Positions 26,122 to 34,935 of a DNA stretch of 64,000 nucleotides are shown one piece after another. The notes under the pieces are model-generated. The model saw only the letters and a list, made by a program, of their open reading frames with translations, had not been told where the DNA came from and did not search any database. Location of the stretch: positions 496,001 through 560,000 of the forward strand of contig CAVRRZ010000001.1 in NCBI GenBank assembly GCA_963723745.1, read 5' to 3'. Numbering within the stretch: the stretch's first letter is position 1; the number at the start of each line of letters is the position of its first letter. The stretch comes from CAVRRZ01 sp963723745 (GTDB taxonomy: Bacteria > Actinomycetota > Actinomycetes > Mycobacteriales > Geodermatophilaceae). Made by a program: the position numbers and the translations under genes.

Positions 26122-29060
26122 TCCGGGATGGTCGCACTCCCGGTGTCCAGCGCGTCGAGCACCAACTCGACCGGGTGACGGGCCGCCCGCTGGGTGCCGT
26201 GCTGGATCTGCTCCCGGCAGGACGTGCCGGTCGCGGCGATCACCGCGTCGGGCGCGGCGGCACGGACCGCGGGGAACAGCCGGTCCTCCCCCACCTGGAG
26301 CGAGATGTCGTAGTGCTCGGACTCGTAACCGAACGATCCCGCCATCCCGCAGCAGCCGGCGTCGAGCTCCTGCACCGTCGCGCCCGGGATGCGCTTCAGC
26401 AGGGCGACCGTCGCCGCCGTTCCCGCCTCGGCCTTCTGGTGGCAGTGCCCGTGGAACACGATCGTGCGACCGGCCATCCAGTTGTCCTCGCGCAGCCGGA
26501 GGCGACCGGCGTCGATCGCCTCGACCAGCAGCTCCTCGGGCAGTCGCACCCGGTCGGCGACGGCTCGCACGTTGACGTCGTCGGGCAGCAACTGGACGTG
26601 CTCGGCCCGCAGCGTGAGGATGCAGGACGGCTCGCACCCGACGATGGGCCCGTCGGCTGCGCCGCTCGCGCACAGGGAGTCGGCCAGACCCTTGGCCTTC
26701 GTGCGCGCGTCGTCCAGCAGGCCCTTGGAGATGCTCGGTCGGCCGCAGCAGCCCTTGCTCTCCAGCCGGACGTCGTAGCCGGCGGCCTCGAGCAGCTGCA
26801 CGACCGCCTTGCCGATACCGGGTTCGCTGTAGCTGGTGAACGAGTCGGCCAGCACCGTGACCCGACCCTGCGTGGGCACAGGGGCCGCCGTCCGGGAACG
26901 CCGGCGGAACCAGCGGGGCAGGTTGTCCCGCTCGAAGCGCGGCAGGGGACGCTGCCGGGCGATGCCGAGCCACCGGTCCAGGAGCACGCGCAGGGGCGTG
27001 ATCCGGCCGGGCAGGTTCGACAGCGGGGCGGTCGCGGAGCCCACCTTGTTCAGCGTCCGGATGGCACCGAACGCCCGCGAGCGCAGCGGGACTCCCTCGA
27101 CGTCGTACTTGTGCGCCAGGGCCTCGCTCTTCATCGCGGCCATGTCGACGCCGAGCGGGCACTCGGCCTTGCAGGCCTTGCACATCAGGCACAGGTCCAG
27201 CGCCTCGTGCAGCCGCTCGTCGGACAGCGCGGTGTGCGGGTCACCTTCCGACAGCGCCTTGACCAGCGCGCCGGCCCGCCCGCGGGTGGAGTGCTCCTCC
27301 ATGCGCGTGGCGATGTAGGACGGGCACATCGTGCCCGCGGTCGACTTGCGACACAGCCCGATGTTCATGCAGCGGTCGGCCGCGCCGAACATCCCGCCCA
27401 CCACGTCGAACTGCAGCCGCGTGCGCAGCGGCCCCGGAGTGGGCGGGTCCGCGTCGCGCAGGTGCTCGGTCATGGCCGGCGCGTCGACGATCTTGCCGGG
27501 GTTCATTACGTTGCCCGGGTCGAACACCCGCTTGACCTCGCGCATCGCCTCGTAGAGCTCGTCGCCGAACAGCTCGCGGTTGAACTCGCTGCGAGCCAGG
27601 CCGTCACCGTGCTCGCTCGAGTTGGCGCCGCCGTACTCGCGGACGAGGTCCTTGATCTCGACGGCGACCGCCCGCATGACGTCGACCTGGCCGGACTGGG
27701 TCAGGTCGACGAAGGGGCGGATGTGCAGGCAGCCGACCGAGCAGTGGCCGTAGAAGCCGGCCTCGAGGCCGTGCCGGTCCAGGACGTCGCGGAACCTGGC
27801 GGTGTACTCGGCGAGGTGCTCGGGTGCGACGGCGGTGTCCTCCACGAAGGCCAGGGGACGGCGGGCCCCCTCGGAGGACGCCATCAGCAGGCCCAGCGCG
27901 GACTTGCGCACCTTGAGCAGGTCCGACTGCTGGGCCGCGGTGACGGCCCGGAGCGTGTGGTAGCCGTGGCCGTGCTTCTCCCAGAGGGCGGCCAGCCGGT
28001 CGATCGCGGCCACGAGCTCGGCCTCGTCGTCACCGGTGAACGAGACGAACAGCAGCGCCTCGGGGTCGCCCTCGAGGATCCGGCCCAGACCGGAGTACTC
28101 GATCTTCTGGCGGGACAGGTCGAGGATCGTCCGGTCGATCATCTCGACGCCGGCCGGGTCGAGCGACAGCGCGTCCTCGGTCGCCGCGATGGCCGCCAGC
28201 ACCGAGGTGAAGTGCCCGACGGCGAACACCTGCTTCGCCGGCTTGGGCACGAGCCCGACCAGCGCGGAGGTCGCGACGGCCAGCGTCCCTTCGGAGCCGA
28301 CCAGGAACTTGGCCAGGTCGAACGGGGGCCCGTCCGCGAGCCGGTCGAGGCGGTAGCCGCCCGCCCGCCGCCAGTACGCCGGGAAGCCGGAGGCGATCGC
28401 GTCGGCGTGCGACCGGACGATCTCCGGCAGCTGCCTCAGGATGGCCGCCTCCAGGGAGGTGCCCTGCGCCCGGCGGGCCAGCTCCGCCTCGTCCAGGACG
28501 CCCCACCGCGCGGTCGACGCGTCGGAGAGGACGACGTCGAGCTCCTTGACGTGGTCGATCGTCATGCCGAAGCGCAGCGATCCGCTGCCGGCCGAGTTGT
28601 TGCCGATCATCCCGCCGATCGTGGCGCGGTTGGACGTCGAGGTGTCCGGACCGAACATCAGCCCGTGCGCGGCGGCCGCGCGGTTGAGGTCGTCCTGCAC
28701 GACGCCCGGCTCGACCCGCGCGGTGCGTGCCTCGGGGTCCAGCTCGGTGATCCGGTACATGTGCCGGGACATGTCCATGATCAGCCCCGGCCCGACGGTC
28801 TGTCCCGCCAGGCTGGTGCCCGCGCCCCGGGGGAGGACGGGCAGACCGGCCTCCCCGGCCAGGCGGACGACGGCGCGCACGTCCTCGACGTGCCTGGGGT
28901 AGACGACGCCGGCCGGGGTGATCGCGTACATGCTGGCGTCCTGGCTGAACAGGTGCCGCGTGTAGTCGTCGAAGGCGACCTCCCCGTCCAGCGTCCGGGT
29001 CAGTTCCGCCGCGAGATCAGCGTGCTGGCCGGCCTCCGGCCGGGGAGGCGCCGCCGTCAC
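26118..29060 (-). CDS. FAD-binding/4Fe-4S fused D-2-hydroxyacid dehydrogenase (YdiJ/Dld-like)
   Basis: A 980-residue fusion. Residues 30-270 are a PCMH-type FAD domain (VLPRGAGTSLAGQTVGPG, IGGMIGNNSAGSGSLRFG), 275-525 are the FAD-oxidase C domain (YGHCSVGCLHIRPF, ANSSEHGDGLARSEF, FDPGNVMNPGK). Cysteines for two Fe-S clusters follow at 564-579 (CMNIGLC...MCP) and 624-634 (CLMCKACKAEC). The C-terminal part has CCG motifs (SKGCCGRPS, DAGCCGMAGSFGYE). This layout matches D-2-hydroxyglutarate/D-lactate dehydrogenases that pass electrons to the respiratory chain. The GTG at 29060 overlaps the aminotransferase stop by four bases. Confidence 0.9.
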   Translation of the reverse strand: MTAAPPRPEAGQHADLAAELTRTLDGEVAFDDYTRHLFSQDASMYAITPAGVVYPRHVEDVRAVVRLAGEAGLPVLPRGAGTSLAGQTVGPGLIMDMSRHMYRITELDPEARTARVEPGVVQDDLNRAAAAHGLMFGPDTSTSNRATIGGMIGNNSAGSGSLRFGMTIDHVKELDVVLSDASTARWGVLDEAELARRAQGTSLEAAILRQLPEIVRSHADAIASGFPAYWRRAGGYRLDRLADGPPFDLAKFLVGSEGTLAVATSALVGLVPKPAKQVFAVGHFTSVLAAIAATEDALSLDPAGVEMIDRTILDLSRQKIEYSGLGRILEGDPEALLFVSFTGDDEAELVAAIDRLAALWEKHGHGYHTLRAVTAAQQSDLLKVRKSALGLLMASSEGARRPLAFVEDTAVAPEHLAEYTARFRDVLDRHGLEAGFYGHCSVGCLHIRPFVDLTQSGQVDVMRAVAVEIKDLVREYGGANSSEHGDGLARSEFNRELFGDELYEAMREVKRVFDPGNVMNPGKIVDAPAMTEHLRDADPPTPGPLRTRLQFDVVGGMFGAADRCMNIGLCRKSTAGTMCPSYIATRMEEHSTRGRAGALVKALSEGDPHTALSDERLHEALDLCLMCKACKAECPLGVDMAAMKSEALAHKYDVEGVPLRSRAFGAIRTLNKVGSATAPLSNLPGRITPLRVLLDRWLGIARQRPLPRFERDNLPRWFRRRSRTAAPVPTQGRVTVLADSFTSYSEPGIGKAVVQLLEAAGYDVRLESKGCCGRPSISKGLLDDARTKAKGLADSLCASGAADGPIVGCEPSCILTLRAEHVQLLPDDVNVRAVADRVRLPEELLVEAIDAGRLRLREDNWMAGRTIVFHGHCHQKAEAGTAATVALLKRIPGATVQELDAGCCGMAGSFGYESEHYDISLQVGEDRLFPAVRAAAPDAVIAATGTSCREQIQHGTQRAARHPVELVLDALDTGSATIPE

Positions 29061-30235
29061 GGCTGGGAGAGGACGTCGAGGGCGGCCTGCAGACCCGACG
29101 GGTCGATCTTGACGCCGCTGCGCACCAGGCCCATCTGGACGCCGGCCAGCGTGCCGGCCAGCGTCAGGTCGTTGAAGTGGCCGAGGTGCCCGATCCGGAA
29201 CACCTTGCCGGCCAGCTTCGTCAGCCCGGCGCCGAGCGACATGTCGTAGTTCTCGAGGATCACCTTGCGCACGGCGTCGGCGTCGTACTCGTCGGGGAGC
29301 AGCACCGCGGTCAGCGCCGGCGAGTACTCGCGCTCGTCGAGGGCCAGCACCTCCAGACCCCAGCCACGGACCGCGGCGCGGGTGGCCTCGGCGTGCCGCA
29401 GATGGCGGGCGAAGACGTTCTGCAGGCCCTCCTCGTGCAGCATCTTCAGCGCCTCGCGCAGGCCGTAGAGGATGTTCGTGGCCGGCGTGTAGGGCCAGAA
29501 GCCGTTCGCGTTGGCCGCGAGGATCGGCTGCCAGTCCCAGTAGACGCGCGGCAACGTCGCCGTCCGGGATGCCTCGAGGGCCTTCTGGCTGATCGCGTTG
29601 AAGCTGATGCCCGGCGGGAGCATCAGGCCCTTCTGCGATCCGGAGACGGTGACGTCGACGCCCCACTCGTCGTGCCGGTAGTCGACGCTGCCCAGCGACG
29701 AGATCGTGTCGACCAGGAGCAGGGCCGGGTGGCCGGCCGCGTCCATGGCCTGCCGGACCTCGCCCACTCGGCTCGTGACGCCGGTGGAGGTCTCGTTGTG
29801 GACGACCATCACGGCCTTGATCCGGTGCGCGGTGTCGGCGGAGAGCTTCTCCTGCACGTCCTCCGGGCGGACGCCGTGCCGCCAGTCGCCCGGTACGAAC
29901 TCGACCTCGAGGCCGAGCTTGCCGGCCATCTCCTGCCACAGGGTGGCGAAGTGGCCGGTCTCGAAGCAGAGGACGTGGTCACCCGGGGACAGCGTGTTGA
30001 CCAGCGCGGCCTCCCAGGCACCGGTGCCCGAGCCCGGGTAGATGATCACCGGCTGGGTGGTGCCGAAGGGCGCCTTGACCGCCTCGAGCACATCCTTGCC
30101 CAGCGCGGCGAACTCCGGTCCGCGGTGGTCGATCGTCGGGAAGTCCATGGCCCGCAGGACCCGGTCGGGGACGTTGGTCGGCCCCGGGATCTGCAGGAAG
30201 TGACGTCCACCCGTGCTGCTGCCCGCCAATGGCAT
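29057..30235 (-). CDS. Serine/alanine-glyoxylate aminotransferase
   Basis: A 392-residue class V PLP aminotransferase that transfers an amino group to glyoxylate, giving glycine. Landmarks: FLQIPGPTNVPDRVL, DHRGPEF, YPGSGTGAWEAA, the pyridoxal Lys K202 in VSGSQKGLM, and FRIGHLGHFNDLTLAGTLAG. The ATG at 30235 is favoured (GAGAGG ten bases upstream); an ATG at 30271 is in frame but adds non-conserved sequence. It is first in a three-gene operon with the FAD/Fe-S dehydrogenase and lipid kinase. A site resembling the proposed IclR operator is at 30276-30290. Confidence 0.93.
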   Translation of the reverse strand: MPLAGSSTGGRHFLQIPGPTNVPDRVLRAMDFPTIDHRGPEFAALGKDVLEAVKAPFGTTQPVIIYPGSGTGAWEAALVNTLSPGDHVLCFETGHFATLWQEMAGKLGLEVEFVPGDWRHGVRPEDVQEKLSADTAHRIKAVMVVHNETSTGVTSRVGEVRQAMDAAGHPALLLVDTISSLGSVDYRHDEWGVDVTVSGSQKGLMLPPGISFNAISQKALEASRTATLPRVYWDWQPILAANANGFWPYTPATNILYGLREALKMLHEEGLQNVFARHLRHAEATRAAVRGWGLEVLALDEREYSPALTAVLLPDEYDADAVRKVILENYDMSLGAGLTKLAGKVFRIGHLGHFNDLTLAGTLAGVQMGLVRSGVKIDPSGLQAALDVLSQP

Positions 30236-30275
30236 TGCGTCGCCTCTCGTCAGCGTGTCGGCCTCCAGCACCGGA

Positions 30276-30290
30276 GTCCGCAGTGTGGAA
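30276..30290. promoter_or_regulatory. Candidate IclR operator in front of the aminotransferase operon
   Basis: GTCCGCAGTGTGGAA matches the carrier-gene site TTCCGCATTGTGGAA at 13 of 15 positions. It abuts a possible minus-strand -10 (TAATCT, 30295-30290). Confidence 0.5.
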
Positions 30291-30343
30291 GATTACCTCC
30301 GCCATCCGGACACGTTTCGAGTGGCCGGAAGCGCTTGTGATCC

Positions 30344-30373
30344 TTGACACTTCCCTTGCCGAGGATTTCTAAT
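30344..30373 (+). promoter_or_regulatory. Sigma-70-type promoter of the MatC-like carrier gene
   Basis: TTGACA at 30344-30349 and TCTAAT at 30368-30373 with an 18-base spacer. This is unusually close to consensus for this GC-rich genome. The predicted start of transcription is near 30380. Confidence 0.65.
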
Positions 30374-30394
30374 GACCGACCAGCGAAACGTTCA

Positions 30395-30409
30395 TTCCGC
30401 ATTGTGGAA
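30395..30409. promoter_or_regulatory. Candidate IclR operator downstream of the carrier promoter
   Basis: TTCCGCATTGTGGAA starts 22 bases after the -10 box. The malate synthase gene has a closely similar site at almost the same distance from its -10 (34936-34950). Confidence 0.6.
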
Positions 30410-30459
30410 GCGCCTCAGGGCGTAGCCACCCACCCCTCCACACGACTCGGGGAACAACG

Positions 30460-31926
30460 GTGTCCACTCAGCTCGTAACGATCCTCGTACTACTGGCGGT
30501 CTTCCTGGTCGCCACGGTGCTGCCCGTCCACATGGGGGCCCTGGCCCTCGTAGCCGCGTTCATCGTCGGCTACTTCCTGTTCGGCGCCGATGAGTACGCC
30601 GACATGGTCTTCGGCTTCTTCCCCGGATCGCTGTTCGTGATCCTGGTCGGGGTCACCTACCTCTTCGCGATCGCGAAGAACAACGGAACCGTCGACTGGC
30701 TCGTGCATGCGGCCGTGAAGGCGTCCGGCGGGCGCCTGGCGGCGATCCCGTGGGCGATGTTCACGGTCACCGGCATCCTCACCGCGATCGGCGGTGTGGT
30801 CCCGGCCGTCGTCGCCATCATCGCCCCGGTCGGCATGTCCTTCGCCCGGCGCTACGGCATCAACCCGCTGCTCATGGGTCTGTTCATCATCAACGGCGCC
30901 ACGGCCGGCGGGTTCTCGCCGCTGTCGATCTTCGGCTCGATCACCAACACCGTGGTCGCGGACAACGACCTGCCCGGCAGCCCACTGTTCCTCTGGGGCG
31001 CCTCGATCGTCGCGAACATCCTGCTCAGCATCGTGGTGTTCTTCCTGTTCGGCGGCAAGAAGCTGCTGGGCGGGGTCCGGCCCGAGGAGCTCGAGGCAGA
31101 AGCGGCCGGCGGCCCCGACGCCCGCGGCACGGCGGTCGGCAGCACCTCCACCGGCGGCGCCGCCGTCAGCAGCAGCACGGGGACGCCGGCCGGCAGCCCC
31201 GGCGCCAACCCGCGGCACGGCACACCCGGCCACGTCCACGGCAGCGCGGAGGAGCGGGCCGAGGACCGCGCGGTGCAGACCACCGCGATCAAGGAGGACG
31301 CCCCGACCGGACCGGTCACCTCCCTCGACCGGGACCGGACGATCACCCTCGTCGGCCTGGGCATCCTGGTCCTCGGCGCGCTGCTTCCGCTGGAGCTCGA
31401 CATCGGCCTGCTGGCCATCACCGTCGGCGTGATCCTGTCGGTCATCGCTCCGCGGGGCGCCAAGGGCGCCGTGGGCCAGATCGCCTGGCCGACCGTCCTG
31501 CTGATCTGCGGCATCGTGACCTACGTCGGTCTCATGCAGGAGGTCGACACCCCCGGCTGGCTCGGCGACCAGGTGGCCGCGCTGGGCGCACCGCTGATCG
31601 CCGCGCTGCTGATCTGCTACATCGGTGCGGTCGTCTCGGCCTTCGCCTCGACGACGGGCATCCTGGGTGCGCTGATCCCGCTCGCCGTGCCGTTCCTCCT
31701 GGGGGACAACTCGATCGGCGCCATCGGCCTGATCACCGCCCTGGCGCTGTCGTCCTCGATCGTCGACTCGAGCCCGTTCTCCACCAGCGGCGCCCTGGTC
31801 GTCGCGAACGCACAGGAGGCCGAGCGCGAGAAGGTGTTCAAGACGCTGATGATCTGGGGCTTCTCGATGGTCGCTGTCATCCCGCTGGTCACCTGGCTGG
31901 TCCTGGTGGTGCCGGGCTGGCTGTGA
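30460..31926 (+). CDS. SLC13/MatC-type dicarboxylate carrier
   Basis: A 488-residue membrane transporter. The N-terminal half has the MatC-N type sequence (VLPVHMGALALVAAFIVGYFLFG, YLFAIAKNNGTVDWLV, ATAGGFSPLSIFGSITNTVV). About residues 205-285 form a long hydrophilic Gly/Ser/His-rich loop, and the second membrane half begins at ITLVGLGILVLGAL. The C-terminal half has STTGILGALIPLAVPF and SSIVDSSPFSTSGALVVAN. Start is GTG at 30460 after GGGGAACAACG. Neighbouring glyoxylate genes suggest uptake of glycolate, glyoxylate, malonate or another small carboxylate. Regulated, by proposal, by the IclR protein at 34060-34842. Confidence 0.82.
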   Translation: MSTQLVTILVLLAVFLVATVLPVHMGALALVAAFIVGYFLFGADEYADMVFGFFPGSLFVILVGVTYLFAIAKNNGTVDWLVHAAVKASGGRLAAIPWAMFTVTGILTAIGGVVPAVVAIIAPVGMSFARRYGINPLLMGLFIINGATAGGFSPLSIFGSITNTVVADNDLPGSPLFLWGASIVANILLSIVVFFLFGGKKLLGGVRPEELEAEAAGGPDARGTAVGSTSTGGAAVSSSTGTPAGSPGANPRHGTPGHVHGSAEERAEDRAVQTTAIKEDAPTGPVTSLDRDRTITLVGLGILVLGALLPLELDIGLLAITVGVILSVIAPRGAKGAVGQIAWPTVLLICGIVTYVGLMQEVDTPGWLGDQVAALGAPLIAALLICYIGAVVSAFASTTGILGALIPLAVPFLLGDNSIGAIGLITALALSSSIVDSSPFSTSGALVVANAQEAEREKVFKTLMIWGFSMVAVIPLVTWLVLVVPGWL

Positions 31927-31965
31927 CCCACCCCGGCGGCCGCCCGCGGCCGTGACGACACTCCT

Positions 31966-32005
31966 GACTGCGCCCCGGACGGCCCTGGCCCTCCGGGGCG
32001 CAGTC
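31966..32005. terminator. Perfect hairpin after the carrier gene
   Basis: GACTGCGCCCCGGA (31966-31979) pairs perfectly with TCCGGGGCGCAGTC (31992-32005), with a 12-base loop, 40 bases after the carrier stop. Confidence 0.85.
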
Positions 32006-32018
32006 GCAATCCCGGCCA

Positions 32019-32076
32019 CGAGATCTGCACACTCGTACGGTTCGGGGCCGCGAAGCGCACGAGTGTGCAGATCTCG
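32019..32076. repeat. Long palindrome, copy 1
   Basis: CGAGATCTGCACACTCGT (32019-32036) is followed by 22 bases and its exact reverse complement (32059-32076). The loop-proximal part is further partly paired. The same 18-base arm sequence recurs in the palindrome at 40930-40987. It lies just upstream of the CoA-transferase start and directly after another terminator hairpin, so it may be a second terminator or a dispersed repeat element. Confidence 0.9.
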
Positions 32077-32097
32077 CCCCACGAAACGGAGGAGCAC

Positions 32098-33309
32098 GTG
32101 ACGACCACCGATGCGACGGAGGCACGGCCGCCGATGACCGGCGTCCGGGTGCTGGAGGTGGGCGTCTTCATGGCGGCCCCCTTCGCCTCGATGCAGCTGG
32201 CCGACCTCGGCGCCGAGGTGATCAAGATCGAGGACCCGCGGTCCGGGGACCCGGTACGCGCCAGCGGGCCGTTCGTGGAGGGGGAGAGCTCGCCCTACCT
32301 GCGGCTGAACCGGAACAAGGAGTCCGTCGCCCTCGACCTGAAGTCCGAGGCCGGCAAGAAGGCGTTCCTCGCCCTCGTCGAGACCGCCGACGTCGTGGTC
32401 GAGAACCTGCGCCCCGGGGCGATGGCGCGGCTCGGGCTCGACGCGGCGGCGGTCCGGGCGGTCAACCCCCGGATCGTCTACGCCTCGGGCTCGGGCTGGG
32501 GCCAGGACGGCCCGCTCGCGCCCCTGCCCGGTCTGGACATCATGGCGCAGGCCCGCAGCGGCATCATGAGCATCACCGGGACGCCGGGCGGCGAACCGGT
32601 GAAGGTCGGCGTCCCGGTCTGCGACCTGGTCTGCGGCCTCTACCTGGCCCTCGCGGTGACGGCGGCCCTCCGCGAGCGCGACCGCACCGGTGTCGGGCAG
32701 ACCATCGACGTCTCGCTGTTCGAGGCGGGGGTGAGCCTCGCGGTCTGGGAGGCGGGCAAGTACTTCGCCACCGGCGAGGTGGGCGGCCCGCTGGGCTCGG
32801 CACACCAGAGCCAGGCGCCGTACCAGGCCTTCCGGACGGCGGACGGCTGGATCACCATCGGCGCCAACACGCCCAACACGTGGGCCGGGCTCTGCCGGAC
32901 CCTCGGCATGGAGGACGAGCTCGCCGACCCGCGCTACGCCGACGCGACCCGGCGGCACGCGCTGCGCGACGAGCTCACCGGCGTCATCGAGTCGCACACG
33001 ACCACCCGGACCACCGACGACCTCCTGGCCGCCCTCGGCGAGGCCGGGGTGCCCTGCGCGCCGATCAACGACTACGGCCAGGTCTTCACCGACGAGCACC
33101 TGCGGACCCGCGACTTCTTCTGGGACGCCCCGCACCCGCAGCTGCCCCCGCAACGGCAGATCGGCTCGCCCATGCGGCTCTCCGGCACGCCGGCCGTGCG
33201 GTCCCACGCCGGGCCCCCGCTGGGCGCCGACACCCGCGCCGTCCTCACCCGGGCAGGCGTCCCCTCCGACGTCGTGGACGCCGTCGCACCCGAGGAGGCG
33301 AGCGCGTGA
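32098..33309 (+). CDS. Family III (CaiB/BaiF) CoA-transferase
   Basis: A 403-residue acyl-CoA:carboxylate CoA-transferase. Family features: VLEVGVFMAAPFASMQLADLGAEVIKIEDP, LNRNKESVALDLKSEAGKKAF, VVENLRPGAMARLGL and the nucleophile-region PGLDIMAQARSG with D147 as candidate catalytic Asp. The GTG at 32098 is preceded by GGAGGAG. The enoyl-CoA hydratase gene overlaps its stop (GTGA). With neighbouring glyoxylate genes it probably activates a dicarboxylic or hydroxy-acid; substrate not determinable. Confidence 0.92.
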   Translation: MTTTDATEARPPMTGVRVLEVGVFMAAPFASMQLADLGAEVIKIEDPRSGDPVRASGPFVEGESSPYLRLNRNKESVALDLKSEAGKKAFLALVETADVVVENLRPGAMARLGLDAAAVRAVNPRIVYASGSGWGQDGPLAPLPGLDIMAQARSGIMSITGTPGGEPVKVGVPVCDLVCGLYLALAVTAALRERDRTGVGQTIDVSLFEAGVSLAVWEAGKYFATGEVGGPLGSAHQSQAPYQAFRTADGWITIGANTPNTWAGLCRTLGMEDELADPRYADATRRHALRDELTGVIESHTTTRTTDDLLAALGEAGVPCAPINDYGQVFTDEHLRTRDFFWDAPHPQLPPQRQIGSPMRLSGTPAVRSHAGPPLGADTRAVLTRAGVPSDVVDAVAPEEASA

Positions 33310-34079
33310 CCGACGACCTGCAGGTCGGCCAGGACGGCGCCGTCCTCACCGTCACCTTCAACCGGCCCGAGCAGCGCAACGCGATGACCTTCGCGATGTA
33401 CGAGGGGCTCGAGGCGGCCTGCGAGCGCGCCGACTCCGACGACTCGGTGCGGGTGCTGGTGCTGCGCGGCGCAGGCGGACGTGCGTTCGTCGCCGGCACC
33501 GACATCGCGCAGTTCCTGGAGTTCACCAGCGGCGACGACGGGATCGCGTACGAGGAGCGGATCGAGCGGGTCGTGAACCGGCTCGAGGACGTCACCGTCC
33601 CCACGATCGCCGCGGTCGAGGGCGCGTGCGTCGGCGGCGGCCTGGCGCTGGCCGCCGCCTGCCACCTGCGGATCGCCACCCACAGGTCACGGTTCGGCGT
33701 CCCGATCGCGCGCACGCTCGGCAACTGCCTGTCGATGAACACCTACTCGCTGCTGGTGTACCACCTCGGGCCCGCCCGGACGCTGGACATGCTGCTGCGG
33801 GCACGGCTGCTGACCGCCGAGGACGCGCACGGCGCGGGCTTCGTCAGCGAGGTGGTCGACGAGGGTGGCCTCGACGAGGCTCTCGCCGGGCTCGTCGGCA
33901 CGCTGCTGAGCCACGCGCCGCTGAGCATGAAGGCTGCCGGTCAGGCGGTCGCCCGGCTGCGCCGGGCGGCCCTGCCTGACGGCGACGACCTCGTGCGCGA
34001 GGTCTTCGGCAGCGAGGACTTCCGGGCGGGGGTGCGGGCGTTCGTGGACCGCGGTCAGGTCAGCTGGACCGGGCGCTGA
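33306..34079 (+). CDS. Enoyl-CoA hydratase/isomerase family protein
   Basis: A 257-residue crotonase-fold protein. The oxyanion-hole segments are RGAGGRAFVAGTDIAQF and AVEGACVGGGLALAAACHLRIA. The usual second catalytic Glu (in the position after the GGG helix, ..P E.. ) is not obvious: that segment reads FGVPIARTLGNCLSMN, so dehydration activity is uncertain and hydrolysis, isomerisation or lyase chemistry is possible. The GTG at 33306 overlaps the CoA-transferase stop, so the two are coupled. Its last 20 bases overlap the convergent IclR gene. Confidence 0.88.
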   Translation: MTDDLQVGQDGAVLTVTFNRPEQRNAMTFAMYEGLEAACERADSDDSVRVLVLRGAGGRAFVAGTDIAQFLEFTSGDDGIAYEERIERVVNRLEDVTVPTIAAVEGACVGGGLALAAACHLRIATHRSRFGVPIARTLGNCLSMNTYSLLVYHLGPARTLDMLLRARLLTAEDAHGAGFVSEVVDEGGLDEALAGLVGTLLSHAPLSMKAAGQAVARLRRAALPDGDDLVREVFGSEDFRAGVRAFVDRGQVSWTGR

Positions 34080-34842
34080 GGGGCGCGCCGCCGGAGTCCT
34101 TCAGCTCGGCGGCGAGCTCGGCGGCGGTCGCCGTGAGCAGCTCCACGATCTGCGGGACGTGCTCCATCGGCAGCCGGCCCTCCGGGCCGGACACCGAGAT
34201 CGCCGTCTGAGCCGGTCCGCCCACCACCGGGACGGCGATGCACCGGACGCCGGTCTCCTGCTCGCCGTCGTCGAGGCAGTAGCCCTGGGCGCTGATCCGG
34301 GCGAGCTCGGCCATGAGCTCGTCCGGGTCGGTGATCGTGCGCGGCGTGCGACGTGGCATGCCGGCGCGCTCGACCAGCTCGCGGGCGGTGTCGCGGGGCA
34401 GCTGGGCCAGCAGCGCCTTGCCGACGCCGGTGCAGTGCAGGTGCACGCGCCGGCCCACCTCGGTGAACATCCGCATCGAGTGCCGCGAGGGCACCTGCGC
34501 CACGTAGACGACGCGGTCGCCGTCGAGCATGGCCATGTTCGCCGTCTCGCCGGTGCCGTCGACCAGGTCGGACAGGTGCGGCCGGGCCCAGGTGCCCAGC
34601 GTCCGCGAGGAGCTCTCACCGAGGTGGATCAGCCGCGGGCCGAGGACGTAGCGGCGCGAGGGCAGCTGCCGGACGTAGCCGCGCGCGACCAGCGTGCGGA
34701 CCAGCCGGTGGATCGTCGACAGCGGCAGGCCGCTCTCGACGGCGAGCCGGGACAGCGGTACCTCCCCGCCGTCCTCGGCCATCAGCTCGAGCAGCAGGAA
34801 CGCGCGCTCGAGCGACTGGACACCGTCGGCCTGGCCGGCCAT
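34060..34842 (-). CDS. IclR-family transcriptional regulator
   Basis: A 260-residue regulator. Winged helix-turn-helix at residues 8-70 (SLERAFLLLELMAEDGGEVPLSRLAVESGLPLSTIHRLVRTL-like), and an IclR effector domain from 80 (LGTWARPHLSDLVDGTGETANMAMLDGD, CTGVGKALLAQLP, DDGEQETGVRCIAVPV, AISVSGPEGRL). GGAGGAG sits eight bases before the ATG at 34842. It is divergent from malate synthase, and convergent with the hydratase gene by a 20-base overlap. The candidate operators at 30276, 30395 and 34936 make it the likely repressor of the glyoxylate district; glyoxylate or allantoin-type effectors are typical of relatives. Confidence 0.93.
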   Translation of the reverse strand: MAGQADGVQSLERAFLLLELMAEDGGEVPLSRLAVESGLPLSTIHRLVRTLVARGYVRQLPSRRYVLGPRLIHLGESSSRTLGTWARPHLSDLVDGTGETANMAMLDGDRVVYVAQVPSRHSMRMFTEVGRRVHLHCTGVGKALLAQLPRDTARELVERAGMPRRTPRTITDPDELMAELARISAQGYCLDDGEQETGVRCIAVPVVGGPAQTAISVSGPEGRLPMEHVPQIVELLTATAAELAAELKDSGGAPLSARSS

Positions 34843-34884
34843 ACCGCCATCTCCTCCTGCAGGCGTGACAACACCGGCCCCCGT

Positions 34885-34913
34885 TTGACCGGCCCACGGG
34901 CCGGTACTAGCGT
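34885..34913 (+). promoter_or_regulatory. Putative promoter of malate synthase
   Basis: TTGACC (34885-34890), a 17-base spacer, then TAGCGT (34908-34913). A long 5' leader of about 135 bases to the ATG at 35056 follows. Confidence 0.5.
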
Positions 34914-34935
34914 TTACCGGAGAGCGAACTTTACC

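Noticed and set aside
30490..33207. A 905-codon open frame on the minus strand
   Set aside because: It lies opposite the carrier and CoA-transferase genes, has low-complexity Arg/Gly/Ala/Asp content and no domains. Long antisense frames are common in GC-rich DNA. The same applies to the long frames opposite clpB, the FAD/Fe-S dehydrogenase and the etfD-like gene.
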